Origin: Kribbella sp. CA-293567
Lineage (GTDB): Bacteria > Actinomycetota > Actinomycetes > Propionibacteriales > Kribbellaceae
Assembly (NCBI RefSeq): GCF_027627575.1
Contig: NZ_CP114065.1
Span: forward strand, 7,316,001 to 7,380,000
DNA: 64,000 bases
Reading direction: 5' to 3'
Shown in pieces: positions 9,047 through 17,364 of this stretch. The notes beneath the pieces are model-generated. The model was given only the letters and a program-made list of their open reading frames with translations, ran no database searches and was not told the origin of the DNA. The stretch's first letter is position 1. Each line of letters starts with the position of its first letter. A program made the position numbers and the translations under genes.

Positions 9047-10024
9047 GTGTCCATCCTCACCGGCTCCGACATTCTCGTCACCGGAGGCACCGGGTCCTTC
9101 GGCCGGGCGTTCATCCAGCATGCGCTGGAGCACCTCGACCCGCGGCGGGTGATCGTGTTCAGCCGGGACGAGCTGAAGCAGTGGGAGGTGCGGGCCGCGT
9201 TCGGCGACGATCCGCGGCTGCGGTTCTTCCTCGGGGACGTGCGGGACCGGGCCCGGCTGATGCGGGCGATGCACCGGGTCGACTACGTCGTGCACGCGGC
9301 GGCGCTGAAGCAGGTGGACAGCGGTGAGTACAACCCGTGGGAGTTCGTCCAGACCAACGTGATCGGCTCGCAGAACGTGATCGAGGCGGCGATCGACTCG
9401 GGCGTCAAGCGCGTCGTCGCGCTGTCCACCGACAAGGCGTCCAGCCCGATCAACCTGTACGGCGCGACCAAGCTGACCGCGGACAAGCTGTTCATCAACG
9501 GCAACCACTACGCGGCGGCGTACGAGACCCGCTTCAGTGTGGTCCGGTACGGCAACGTGATGGGCAGCCGCGGCTCGATCATCCCGAAGTTCCGGGCTCT
9601 GCACGAGGCCGGTCAGTCGCTGCCGATCACCGATCTGCGCTGCACCCGGTTCCTGATCACGCTGCCGGACGCGGTCGAGTTCGTGGTCGACTCGTTCGAG
9701 CTGATGACCGGCGGCGAGCTGTACGTGCCGCGGATCCCGTCGATGAAGGTGACCGACCTGGCCGAGGCGATCGCGCCGGGCGCCACGATGCACGACGTCG
9801 GGCTGCGGCCGGGCGAGAAGCTGCACGAGGAGATGATCAGCCCGGAGGAGGGCCGCCGGGCGCTGACCCTCGGCAACCGGTTCGTCCTGCAGCCCGACCT
9901 GGCCTCCTGGGGCTACACCCCGCCGCCGGGTGGCATCCCGGTCGCGCCCGACTTCCACTACGCGTCGGACACCAACAACCAGTGGTACTCGATCGACGAG
10001 ATCCGCAAGATCCTCGAGGACTGA
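9047..10024 (+). CDS. pseB: PseB-like UDP-GlcNAc 4,6-dehydratase (inverting)
   Basis: The product has 325 residues and an extended SDR fold. An NAD(P)-binding VTGGTGSFG motif sits at the N-terminus, and the active-site run STDKASSPINLYGATK carries the catalytic Asp, Lys and Tyr known from FlaA1/PseB. The enzyme turns UDP-GlcNAc into UDP-4-keto-6-deoxy-beta-L-AltNAc, the first step to pseudaminic acid. The start chosen is the GTG at 9047 because AAGGG lies six bases upstream and MSILTG fits the family; the open frame reaches 9014. pseC follows after 3 bases. Confidence 0.9.
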   Translation: MSILTGSDILVTGGTGSFGRAFIQHALEHLDPRRVIVFSRDELKQWEVRAAFGDDPRLRFFLGDVRDRARLMRAMHRVDYVVHAAALKQVDSGEYNPWEFVQTNVIGSQNVIEAAIDSGVKRVVALSTDKASSPINLYGATKLTADKLFINGNHYAAAYETRFSVVRYGNVMGSRGSIIPKFRALHEAGQSLPITDLRCTRFLITLPDAVEFVVDSFELMTGGELYVPRIPSMKVTDLAEAIAPGATMHDVGLRPGEKLHEEMISPEEGRRALTLGNRFVLQPDLASWGYTPPPGGIPVAPDFHYASDTNNQWYSIDEIRKILED

Positions 10025-10027
10025 GCG

Positions 10028-11152
10028 ATGCTTCCCTACGGTCGCCAGTCGATCTCGGCGGAGGACATCGAGGCCGTCACCGCCGTACTGCGCGGTGACT
10101 GGCTCACCACCGGCCCGGCCGTGACCGCCTTCGAGAACGCCGTCTCCGAGCTCACCGGCGGTCATCGGGCGATCTCCTGCACCTCCGGCACCGCCGCCCT
10201 CCACATGGCGTACGCCGGTCTGGGCGTCGGCCCCGGCGACGAGGTGGTGACCACCCCGATGACCTTCGTGGCGACCGCCTCGTCCGCCGCGATCCTCGGC
10301 GCCAAGATCGTCTTCGCCGACGTCGAGGAGGACACCGCGCTGCTCGACCCGGCCGCCGTCGCCGCGGTCACCACCGACCGCACCAAGGTGATCGCCGCGG
10401 TCGACTACGCCGGTCACCCCGCCGACTACGCGGCCCTCCAGCCGATCGCTGACCGCGTCGGCGCCTCGACTCTGGACGACGCGGCCCACTCCGTCGGCGG
10501 CTTCGCCGGCGGCCGCCCGGTCGGTGACCTCGCCGACGTCACCACGCTGTCCTTCTTCCCGACCAAGAACCTCACCACCGGTGAGGGCGGCGCGGTCGTC
10601 GCCAAGGACCCCGCGGTGGCCCAGCGGGTGCAAGAGTTCCACTTCATCGGGCTGGTCCGCGACCCGGCCCGGTTCGCGATCACCGACGAGGGCCCGTGGC
10701 ACCAGGAGGTGCACGAGTTCGGCGTGAACTACCGCCTGACCGACCTGGCCTGCGCGCTCGGCCTGTCGCAGCTGCGCCGGCTCGCCGCCTTCAAGCAGCG
10801 CCGCACCGAGATCACCGCGCGGTACAACGAAGCCCTCGCCTCCGTCGACGGCCTCCGGACGCCGGTGCAGCGCGCCGGAGTCGATCCCGCCTGGCATCTC
10901 TACCCGGTCCGGGTCCTCGGTGACCGGCGGCGGGAAGTGTTCGAGGGGATGCGCGCCGCGGGGATCGGCGTCCAGGTGAACTACATTCCTGTCTATTGGC
11001 ACCCTGTCTTCGCCGAACAGGGCTACCAGCGCGGCCTGTGCCCCAACGCGGAGCAGTTCTACCGCGAGGAGCTCTCGCTGCCGATGTTCCCCGACCTGAC
11101 CGACGCCGACGTCGACCGGGTGATCGAGACACTGACGAAACTGGTGCGGTGA
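10028..11152 (+). CDS. pseC: PseC-like UDP-4-amino-4,6-dideoxy-AltNAc transaminase
   Basis: This 374-residue DegT-family PLP aminotransferase has K180 in the FFPTKNLTTGEGG motif as the predicted PLP lysine. The C-terminal segments VNYIPVYWHPVF and REELSLPMFPDLT are characteristic of PseC. It transfers an amino group from glutamate to the PseB product. It lies 3 bases after pseB and its stop overlaps the next GTG as GTGA, so pseB, pseC and the following three genes form one tightly packed operon. It differs clearly from the WecE-type enzyme at 922, which argues for two separate amino sugars. Confidence 0.9.
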   Translation: MLPYGRQSISAEDIEAVTAVLRGDWLTTGPAVTAFENAVSELTGGHRAISCTSGTAALHMAYAGLGVGPGDEVVTTPMTFVATASSAAILGAKIVFADVEEDTALLDPAAVAAVTTDRTKVIAAVDYAGHPADYAALQPIADRVGASTLDDAAHSVGGFAGGRPVGDLADVTTLSFFPTKNLTTGEGGAVVAKDPAVAQRVQEFHFIGLVRDPARFAITDEGPWHQEVHEFGVNYRLTDLACALGLSQLRRLAAFKQRRTEITARYNEALASVDGLRTPVQRAGVDPAWHLYPVRVLGDRRREVFEGMRAAGIGVQVNYIPVYWHPVFAEQGYQRGLCPNAEQFYREELSLPMFPDLTDADVDRVIETLTKLVR

Positions 11153-12540
11153 CTACTACTTCAGGCCTGCTGATGGTCGGCGCGGAGATGCTCAACTGGT
11201 CCGACCTCCGGCCTTCCGACGGACGACCGGCGACGGGCGGCTCCGCGACCGCCGCGCTGCTGGACGCGACGCTGCGACCGACCGACAAGGTGCTCGTCGT
11301 CGGGCCGCATTCCCTGCAACTGCTCGAGCTGATCGCGACCAGGGCCTCGACGGTCGACGTACTGGTCCGATCGGCTCCTGATGCCGAGCAGATCGCCCGG
11401 GTCGTCAGCGGTCGGGTGTACTGCGGCGCCCTCGACCGCTTCACCGGCACCGACCTGTACGACGTGGTCGTGGCCCTCGACGGGCTGCCCCGGCTGATCG
11501 GCCCCGACACCCCCGCCATGTCCTGGACGGAAGGCCTCGCGCTGCTCAAGGCGCGGATGGCACCTCGTGGCCGGCTGCTGCTGGCCGCCGAGAACGCCTT
11601 CGGCATCGAGCGGTTGATCCAGCCGGACGTGACCGCTGGGGTTCCCCGCAACGAGGACTGGCCCGGCGTGGTGGGCGGTGCGCTCGAGGCCCCGGTCGGC
11701 TTGGCGGGTATCCGGACAGCGCTCGGCGCGCTGGCGGCCGCCACCACCGTCTACAGCGTGTACCCCGATCTCGTCGCGGCCGACCTCGCTCTCCTGTCAC
11801 CGACCGGGCCGCTGACCGCCTCGGCGATCGCCAGGTCGGTCGCCGCGCGTCACAGCGGCCCGACCCTGATGGACCCCTATCGGCTGGTGCAGGATGCGAT
11901 CACCGCTGGACTGGGTCGCGAGCTGGCGCCGGTCTGGTACTTCGTGGTCGGCGACAAGGCGCCGGAAACGCTTCCGGACAAGGCGATTCCGGTCGGCGAC
12001 GGCGTACTGCTGGAAGAGAAGTTGCTGGCGGCACTGAAAGTCGACGACCAGGCGGCGCTGCGGCGTACGGTGCCGGCCTATGTGAGCTGGCTGCACTCCC
12101 TCGATCCGGAGTCGGCGGCGATCGCGTCTCCGGACAACGTGATCGTCGACGGTACGGCGTACCGGCTGTTCGGCAGTGGCGTCGTGGTGTCCGGCGGCGC
12201 CGTGGAGCATCTGGCCCGGTTCGTCCGTCGCGCACAGGAAGCGGGCTCGCGGCAACCATGGGCGGGTGACACGCAGGCACTGACGGCACGCCTCGCCTCG
12301 ATGGCCGGACTGGAGGTGACCGGCGAGCTGACCGTTGCCATTGACAACCTTCGGCCGCAGGGTCAGGCGGAGCAGCTGGCCACGATCGCCAGGCTGTCCC
12401 AGGAGCTTGCCGATGCCAACGAACAGGCGACCTGGTTCGAGAGCCAGCTGGACGGCATCCGGCGGTCCCGGCCATACCGGATCGGTCACGCCGTCCTCAA
12501 CCCCGCCCGCGTCGTCGTGAAGCGCCTCCGGCGGCTCTGA
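11149..12540 (+). CDS. Methyltransferase-like protein of a glycan cluster
   Basis: The 463-residue product has an N-terminal Rossmann-like region. VLVVGPHSLQLLELIA resembles a SAM-binding motif I, and DLYDVVVALDGLP a motif III. A middle region of unclear fold follows, then a short predicted coiled coil around residues 405-440 and a basic tail, SRPYRIGHAVLNPARVV, of a kind often seen at the end of actinobacterial glycan enzymes. Canonical glycine-rich SAM residues are weak, so catalysis is uncertain. The GTG at 11149 overlaps the pseC stop; the ATG eight codons later is an alternative. Sugar methylation or a scaffolding role is inferred from context. Confidence 0.65.
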   Translation: MTTTSGLLMVGAEMLNWSDLRPSDGRPATGGSATAALLDATLRPTDKVLVVGPHSLQLLELIATRASTVDVLVRSAPDAEQIARVVSGRVYCGALDRFTGTDLYDVVVALDGLPRLIGPDTPAMSWTEGLALLKARMAPRGRLLLAAENAFGIERLIQPDVTAGVPRNEDWPGVVGGALEAPVGLAGIRTALGALAAATTVYSVYPDLVAADLALLSPTGPLTASAIARSVAARHSGPTLMDPYRLVQDAITAGLGRELAPVWYFVVGDKAPETLPDKAIPVGDGVLLEEKLLAALKVDDQAALRRTVPAYVSWLHSLDPESAAIASPDNVIVDGTAYRLFGSGVVVSGGAVEHLARFVRRAQEAGSRQPWAGDTQALTARLASMAGLEVTGELTVAIDNLRPQGQAEQLATIARLSQELADANEQATWFESQLDGIRRSRPYRIGHAVLNPARVVVKRLRRL

Positions 12541-13370
12541 TGCACCACGCCAACCACTTCTACGGCCACGCGCACGTGATGGCGGCGTACGCCGGCCTGC
12601 GCGGCTCGCCGCGGATCTGGGGCTACCTGCAGCACGGGTGGAACATCCTGGACGGCTTCGCGTACAACACCGCGTTCGTCGCCGGGATGCCCAAGTTCGT
12701 CTGGTCGGACAGCGTGCGGCGCCGCGGCTGGTCGATGGGGCTGCGCGACTACTCGGTGATCGGCGCGCCCTGGCTCTACCTCCTGCAACTGCACCCCGAG
12801 CTGGCGGCGCCCGCGAACGATGCCCAGGGCACCATCTTCTACCCGTTCCACGGCTGGGAAGGCCAGCACGTGCTCGGCGACCACGGCCGGATCGTTGCTT
12901 CGATCAACGAGCACGAGCAGGGCCCGGTGACGGTCTGCCTGTACTGGAACGAGTACGAGAACGTGGCGATCCGGCAGGTCTACGAGCAGGCCGGCTTCCG
13001 CGTCATCACCCACGGGTACCGCGGCCTGCACTGGCGCAAGACCGACCGGGACTTCCTGCTCAAACAGCTCAAGGAGCTTCGCAAGCACCGCCGGGTCGCC
13101 TCCAACCGGCTCAGCTCGGCGGTCCTCTACGGCGCCTCCCTCGGTCTGCAGCCCGGCGTCTACGGCGACCCGATGCTGCTGGAGAACGAGCACCCCTCGT
13201 TCGGCGGACAGGCCCGGATCAAGCGGCTGTGGCCCGAGCTGGACCAGCCCTACGTACCGTTGCAGCAGGCCCGCGAGTTCACCGACACCGAACTGGGTGT
13301 CGAGAACCTCGCTCACCCGGCGGAGATCCGGGACATGTTCCAGTGGACGACGAAGAAAGCGTTTCAATGA
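12540..13370 (+). CDS. Uncharacterised glycan-cluster protein, possible GT-B-like
   Basis: The 276-residue soluble protein is rich in aromatic residues and histidines. Its motifs include YLQHGWNILDGF near the N-terminus, FYPFHGWEGQHV in the middle and VTVCLYWNEYEN before the C-terminal half. The histidine-glycine and aromatic pattern, and the predicted alternating strands and helices, recall GT-B or CDP-glycerol transferase-like enzymes, but I do not recognise the family. Its ATG shares the last base of the upstream stop (TGATG), and its own stop overlaps the next gene as ATGA. Such tight coupling means it very likely acts in the same sugar pathway. Confidence 0.65.
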   Translation: MHHANHFYGHAHVMAAYAGLRGSPRIWGYLQHGWNILDGFAYNTAFVAGMPKFVWSDSVRRRGWSMGLRDYSVIGAPWLYLLQLHPELAAPANDAQGTIFYPFHGWEGQHVLGDHGRIVASINEHEQGPVTVCLYWNEYENVAIRQVYEQAGFRVITHGYRGLHWRKTDRDFLLKQLKELRKHRRVASNRLSSAVLYGASLGLQPGVYGDPMLLENEHPSFGGQARIKRLWPELDQPYVPLQQAREFTDTELGVENLAHPAEIRDMFQWTTKKAFQ

Positions 13371-14104
13371 CGATCGGCATCATCACCCAGGCTCGCGCCA
13401 CCAGCACCCGGCTTCCCGCCAAGGTGTTGCTGACCGCCGCCGGGCGGACGTACCTCGAGTACCACCTGGAGCGGCTGGTCGCGACCGGCCTGCCGGTGAT
13501 CGTGGCGACCACCACCAACGTCGACGACGACCCGATCGTGATCCTGACCGAGAAGCTCGGGCTGCCGGTCTTCCGGGGCAGCGAGCAGGACGTGCTCTCC
13601 CGGTACGCCGGCGCGGCTTTGCAGTACGGGCTGGACGGGGTGGTCCGGGTGACGTCGGACTGTCCGCTGATCGACTCCGCGGTGGTGGCCGCCGGTGTCG
13701 ACCGCTGGCGCGCCGAGGACGATCCGGACCTCTACCTGTCGAACGCCCTGGAGCGGACCTATCCGCGCGGGATGGAGTACGAGGTGTTCTCGGCCGCGCG
13801 CCTGCTGGACGCCGACGCGAAGGCGACGCTCGCGGTCGACCGGGAGCACGTCACGCCGTACCTGCACCAGAACCGGCCGGGCGACGTACGGCTGCTGAAC
13901 CAGCCGTGGAGCGGTGGGACCCCCGACGGAGCGCGGTACCGGCTGACGCTGGACACCGAGGACGACCGCAAACTGCTCACCGCGCTGATCGAGGAGCACG
14001 ACGCGAGCCGCCTCGACTGCGCCGAACTGGTCGCGATTCTGGCCGCTCACCCCGAGCTGGTCGCGCTCAACGCACACATCCAGCAGAAGAAGCTCGGCGA
14101 GTGA
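13367..14104 (+). CDS. SpsF-type cytidylyltransferase-like sugar nucleotidyltransferase
   Basis: The 245-residue protein has the GT-A-like nucleotidyltransferase fold. The N-terminus IGIITQARATSTRLPAKVL is the NTP-binding loop of SpsF and NeuA relatives, and VRVTSDCPLID contains the metal-binding aspartate. In other bacteria SpsF-like proteins sit beside pse or leg genes and are thought to activate a sugar with CMP. Here it occupies the place where pseF would be expected, so it may activate the product of this cluster. The ATG overlaps the preceding stop. The fold is clear, the substrate inferred. Confidence 0.8.
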   Translation: MTIGIITQARATSTRLPAKVLLTAAGRTYLEYHLERLVATGLPVIVATTTNVDDDPIVILTEKLGLPVFRGSEQDVLSRYAGAALQYGLDGVVRVTSDCPLIDSAVVAAGVDRWRAEDDPDLYLSNALERTYPRGMEYEVFSAARLLDADAKATLAVDREHVTPYLHQNRPGDVRLLNQPWSGGTPDGARYRLTLDTEDDRKLLTALIEEHDASRLDCAELVAILAAHPELVALNAHIQQKKLGE

Positions 14105-14142
14105 CGCCCCGCGAGGCCACGGCTACGGCATGATTTACGGTA

Positions 14143-14916
14143 ATGACCACCGATGACTCAGCACGCGCGCACTCGTTCGGCGCCGTCGCGGCCGCGTACG
14201 ACGCCGGCCGGCCGACGTTCCCTGCCGACGCGCTGACCTGGATCCTCGGGCCGGGGCGGCTGCAGATCCTCGATCTCGGCGCCGGTACCGGCAAGCTCAC
14301 CCAGGTCGCCGCCGCCCTCGGGCACGACGTCGTGGCGGTCGATCCGTCCGAGGAGATGCTGGCGGTCTGCCGCAAGCTGTCCGGGGTGGACACGATGGTC
14401 GGCGCCGCCGAGTCGATCCCGCTCGCGCACGCCTCGGTCGACGCGGTGATCGTCGGGCAGGCCTTCCACTGGTTCGACCACTCCCGAGCGCTGCCGGAGA
14501 TCGCCCGGGTACTGCGCCCGCACGGCGTCCTCGGCCTGCTCTGGAACAGCTACGACACCGTGGTGCCGTGGGTCCGCCGGCTGCACCGGACGATGATCGG
14601 CGAGGACTTCCTGGCCGGCAACGACGAGTTCGACCCGATGCCGACGCTGCTCCAGTCCGACCTGTTCTCGATGGTCGAGACGGCCCGGTTCCGGCACTGG
14701 CACGACCTCGACCGCAACGGGCTCAAGCAGCTCGCCCAGTCCCACTCGCGGATCGCGGTGCTGACCGAGTCGCGACGGGAATCGGTGCTCGAGCAGATCG
14801 ACGCGATCTACGACGGCACCGCCCGCCCGCCGGAGCCGCTGCGGATGCCGTACTTCACCAACTGCTACCGCACCCGCCCCAGCGACCTGGCGAACTACCG
14901 CCGCACGATGGCCTGA
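14143..14916 (+). CDS. Class I SAM-dependent methyltransferase
   Basis: The 257-residue protein belongs to the UbiE/Methyltransf_11 type. Motif I is ILDLGAGTGKLT near residues 42-53, with DPSEEM as the acidic SAM-ribose contact and GQAFHWFDHSRALPEIARVL typical of this group. The C-terminal part is helical. It begins 38 bases after the SpsF-like gene, with CATGAT at 14129-14134 and little sign of a Shine-Dalgarno sequence. It may be the end of the glycan operon or an independent housekeeping enzyme; many actinobacterial genomes carry several such proteins with unknown substrates. Confidence 0.8.
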   Translation: MTTDDSARAHSFGAVAAAYDAGRPTFPADALTWILGPGRLQILDLGAGTGKLTQVAAALGHDVVAVDPSEEMLAVCRKLSGVDTMVGAAESIPLAHASVDAVIVGQAFHWFDHSRALPEIARVLRPHGVLGLLWNSYDTVVPWVRRLHRTMIGEDFLAGNDEFDPMPTLLQSDLFSMVETARFRHWHDLDRNGLKQLAQSHSRIAVLTESRRESVLEQIDAIYDGTARPPEPLRMPYFTNCYRTRPSDLANYRRTMA

Positions 14917-14999
14917 AGAACGATTCTGTTGCGTTCGGTCACAAACTGCCGACCAACCGCTAACGTGCCCTTGTTCGCGTTCCGGACTGAGGGGTGCAG

Positions 15000-15341
15000 A
15001 TGTCTGAGGAAACTGGGCAGGAGCGGGAAGCTCGTGCGTACGAGGCCGTGCACGAGGCGCGGGACTTCCAGGAACTGAAACGGCGGTACAAGAACTTCGT
15101 CGTGCCGTGGACGATCGCGTTCATGGTCTGGTACCTGGCCTACGTCGCCTGTAACAACTGGGCGCGGGACTTCATGAGCCAGCAGGTGATCGGGCACATC
15201 AACGTCGCGCTGGTCTTCGGGCTGCTGCAGTTCGTCTCGACCTTCGCCATCGCCGCCCTCTACGGCCGGTTCGCGAACCGCAAGCTGGACCCGCTGGCCG
15301 CCGGGCTGAACGCCAAGTACAAGAGGGAGCGCCGTCGATGA
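15000..15341 (+). CDS. DUF485 small membrane protein, partner of the symporter
   Basis: The 113-residue protein has two hydrophobic segments, around residues 35-55 and 70-92, separated by a short loop with VACNNWARDFM. It matches the DUF485 family, whose members are encoded next to acetate-type sodium/solute symporters (YjcH with ActP, MctB with MctC). The ATG at 15000 has GAGGGG upstream; a GTG two codons earlier is less likely. Its stop overlaps the symporter ATG as ATGA, indicating a fixed partnership. Confidence 0.85.
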   Translation: MSEETGQEREARAYEAVHEARDFQELKRRYKNFVVPWTIAFMVWYLAYVACNNWARDFMSQQVIGHINVALVFGLLQFVSTFAIAALYGRFANRKLDPLAAGLNAKYKRERRR

Positions 15342-16990
15342 CACAGCTGACCACACCGCTGCTCCTGCCCCTCGCCGACGCCGAGCCGGGCAACCAGGCA
15401 CTGACCATCTCGCTGTTCACCGCGGTCGTCGCCGTGACGCTGTACATCACCTGGTGGGCGTCCCGGCAGAACAAGACGACAGCCGACTACTACGCCGGTG
15501 GCCGCTCCTTCAGCGGCGCCCAGAACGGCCTCGCCGTCGCCGGTGACTACATGTCCGCGGCGTCCTTCCTCGGTATCTCCGGCCAGATCGCGCTCTACGG
15601 CTACGACGGCTTCCTGTACTCGATCGGCTTCCTGGTCGCCTGGCTGGTCGCCCTGCTGCTGGTCGCCGAACTGCTGCGCAACTCGGGCCGCTTCACGATG
15701 GCCGACCAGTTGGCCTTCCGGATGAAGCAGCGGCCGGTGCGGACCGCGGCCGCGTCGTCCACGATCGTGGTGTCGATCTTCTACCTGCTGGCCCAGATGG
15801 TCGGCGCGGGTTCGCTGGTCGGGCTGCTGCTCGGGGTGACGAGCGAGGGCCTGAAGGCCGGCGTGATCGTACTGGTCGGCGCGCTGATGATCATCTACGT
15901 GACGATCGGCGGCATGCGCGGCACCACCTGGGTGCAGATCGTGAAGGCCGTGCTGCTGATGACCGGCACGCTGCTGATCACCTTCCTGGTGCTGCTGAAG
16001 TTCGACTTCAACCCGTCGAAGCTGCTCGGCGCCGCCGCGGCCAACTCGGGCAAGGGCGAGGCGTTCCTGCAGCCCGGCCTGCTCTACGGCAAGGACCTGG
16101 TCGGCCAGATCGACTTCCTGTCGCTGGGGCTCGCGCTGGTCCTCGGTACGGCGGGTCTGCCGCACATCCTGATCCGCTTCTACACCGTGCCGGACTCCCG
16201 GTCGGCGCGGCGGTCGGTGCAGTGGGCGATCGGCCTGATCGGCTCGTTCTACCTGATGACACTGGCGCTCGGCTTCGGTGCCGCCGCGCTGCTCGACACC
16301 AGCAAGGACAGCGCGGTCGCGGAGTCGAAGGGCAACACCGCCTCGGTGTTGCTCGCCGAAGTGGTCGGCGGCGGAGCCGGCTCGCTCGGCGGCGCGATCC
16401 TGCTCGCGCTGATCGCCGCGGTCGCCTTCGCCACCATCCTCGCGGTGGTGGCCGGGCTGACGCTGACCTCGGCGTCGTCGTTCGCCCACGACCTGTACGT
16501 GAACGTGATCGCCAAGGGCAAGGTGACCGAGAAGAACGAGATCCGGGTCGCCCGCTTCGCCGCGATCGGCATCGGCGCGGTCGCCATCGGTCTGGCGATC
16601 CCGGCCCAGAAGCTGAACATCGCCTTCCTGGTCGCGCTCGCCTTCGCGGTCGCCGCCTCGGCCAACCTGCCGGCCCTGCTTTTCAACCTGTTCTGGCGCC
16701 GCTTCAACACCTCGGGCGCGGTCTGGAGCATCTACGGCGGCCTGATCTCGGCCGTGGTCCTGGTGATCTTCTCCCCGGTCGTCTCCGGCAAGCCGACCTC
16801 GATGATCACCGGCGCCGACTTCGCCTGGTTCCCGCTCTCCAACCCGGGCATCGTCTCCATCCCGCTGGGCTTCCTGCTCGGCGTCGTCGGCACCTATCTC
16901 GGCAAGGACAAGTCCGCCGCGAACCGCTACAACGAACTCTCCGTCCGCGCTCTCACGGGTGCGGGTGCTGAGGGTGCAGGCAAGCACTAA
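15338..16990 (+). CDS. Sodium/solute symporter of the acetate/monocarboxylate type (ActP/MctC-like)
   Basis: The 550-residue membrane protein has about 13 hydrophobic segments. The SSS-family N-terminal signature is ADYYAGGRSFSGAQNGLAVA followed by GDYMSAASFLGI. Family members of this subgroup take up acetate, propionate or pyruvate with Na+ or H+. Coupling to DUF485 supports the ActP/MctC assignment. An acetyl-CoA synthetase gene lies about 9 kb away and could use the imported acetate. A pair of strong hairpins closes the transcription unit. Confidence 0.87.
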   Translation: MTQLTTPLLLPLADAEPGNQALTISLFTAVVAVTLYITWWASRQNKTTADYYAGGRSFSGAQNGLAVAGDYMSAASFLGISGQIALYGYDGFLYSIGFLVAWLVALLLVAELLRNSGRFTMADQLAFRMKQRPVRTAAASSTIVVSIFYLLAQMVGAGSLVGLLLGVTSEGLKAGVIVLVGALMIIYVTIGGMRGTTWVQIVKAVLLMTGTLLITFLVLLKFDFNPSKLLGAAAANSGKGEAFLQPGLLYGKDLVGQIDFLSLGLALVLGTAGLPHILIRFYTVPDSRSARRSVQWAIGLIGSFYLMTLALGFGAAALLDTSKDSAVAESKGNTASVLLAEVVGGGAGSLGGAILLALIAAVAFATILAVVAGLTLTSASSFAHDLYVNVIAKGKVTEKNEIRVARFAAIGIGAVAIGLAIPAQKLNIAFLVALAFAVAASANLPALLFNLFWRRFNTSGAVWSIYGGLISAVVLVIFSPVVSGKPTSMITGADFAWFPLSNPGIVSIPLGFLLGVVGTYLGKDKSAANRYNELSVRALTGAGAEGAGKH

Positions 16991-16991
16991 C

Positions 16992-17067
16992 CAAGCCCAC
17001 CACTGGTGGGCTTGAACACCATATGGCGGCCGTGAACAAGATATTTCTTGTTCACGGCCGCCGTTTT
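16992..17067 (+). terminator. Tandem hairpin terminators after the symporter gene
   Basis: Two perfect inverted repeats follow the stop codon. The first has a 10-base stem at 16992-17001 and 17005-17014 with a 3-base loop. The second has a 16-base stem at 17025-17040 and 17047-17062 with a 6-base AT-only loop, followed by GTTTTC. The second is a textbook intrinsic terminator. The rest of the gap up to 17364 contains no gene I can support. Confidence 0.85.
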
Positions 17068-17272
17068 CTGTCCGAGCCCCCCACGGTGGGCTCTGCGGTC
17101 AAGGGGCGGCGGGTGGGGCACCTCGTCGTTCTGCCCGCCTTCCGCCCCACCCGCTGGTTGACCTCCGACGACCGCCGAGCGCCCCCGGGCGAACAGCACC
17201 TGCACGAACCGTTGACGCTCGCGTAGCACTGCCGTAACAATGAGCCAGCGCTGCGCAAGAAATTGGCAAAGT

Positions 17273-17304
17273 CACGAAACTTCTGCAGGCATCGTGAAAT
17301 TTTC
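17273..17304. promoter_or_regulatory. Possible operator pair upstream of the glucanase gene
   Basis: Two related AT-richer sites, CACGAAACTTC at 17273 and CGTGAAATTTTC at 17293, lie exactly 20 bases apart, two helical turns. They resemble the CGAA/TTTC elements bound by LacI-type regulators of actinobacterial glycoside hydrolases. No adjacent regulator gene is present, so this is a weak call. Confidence 0.25.
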
Positions 17305-17364
17305 TTGGCAGCCGTACTCCCTTGCGCCCTCACCACCCCGCCCACCGGAGAGGCCCCGGATGCC

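Noticed and set aside
14143..14916. Methyltransferase as a certain member of the Pse operon
   Set aside because: A 38-base gap and its own promoter-like box separate it, so membership is possible but not shown.
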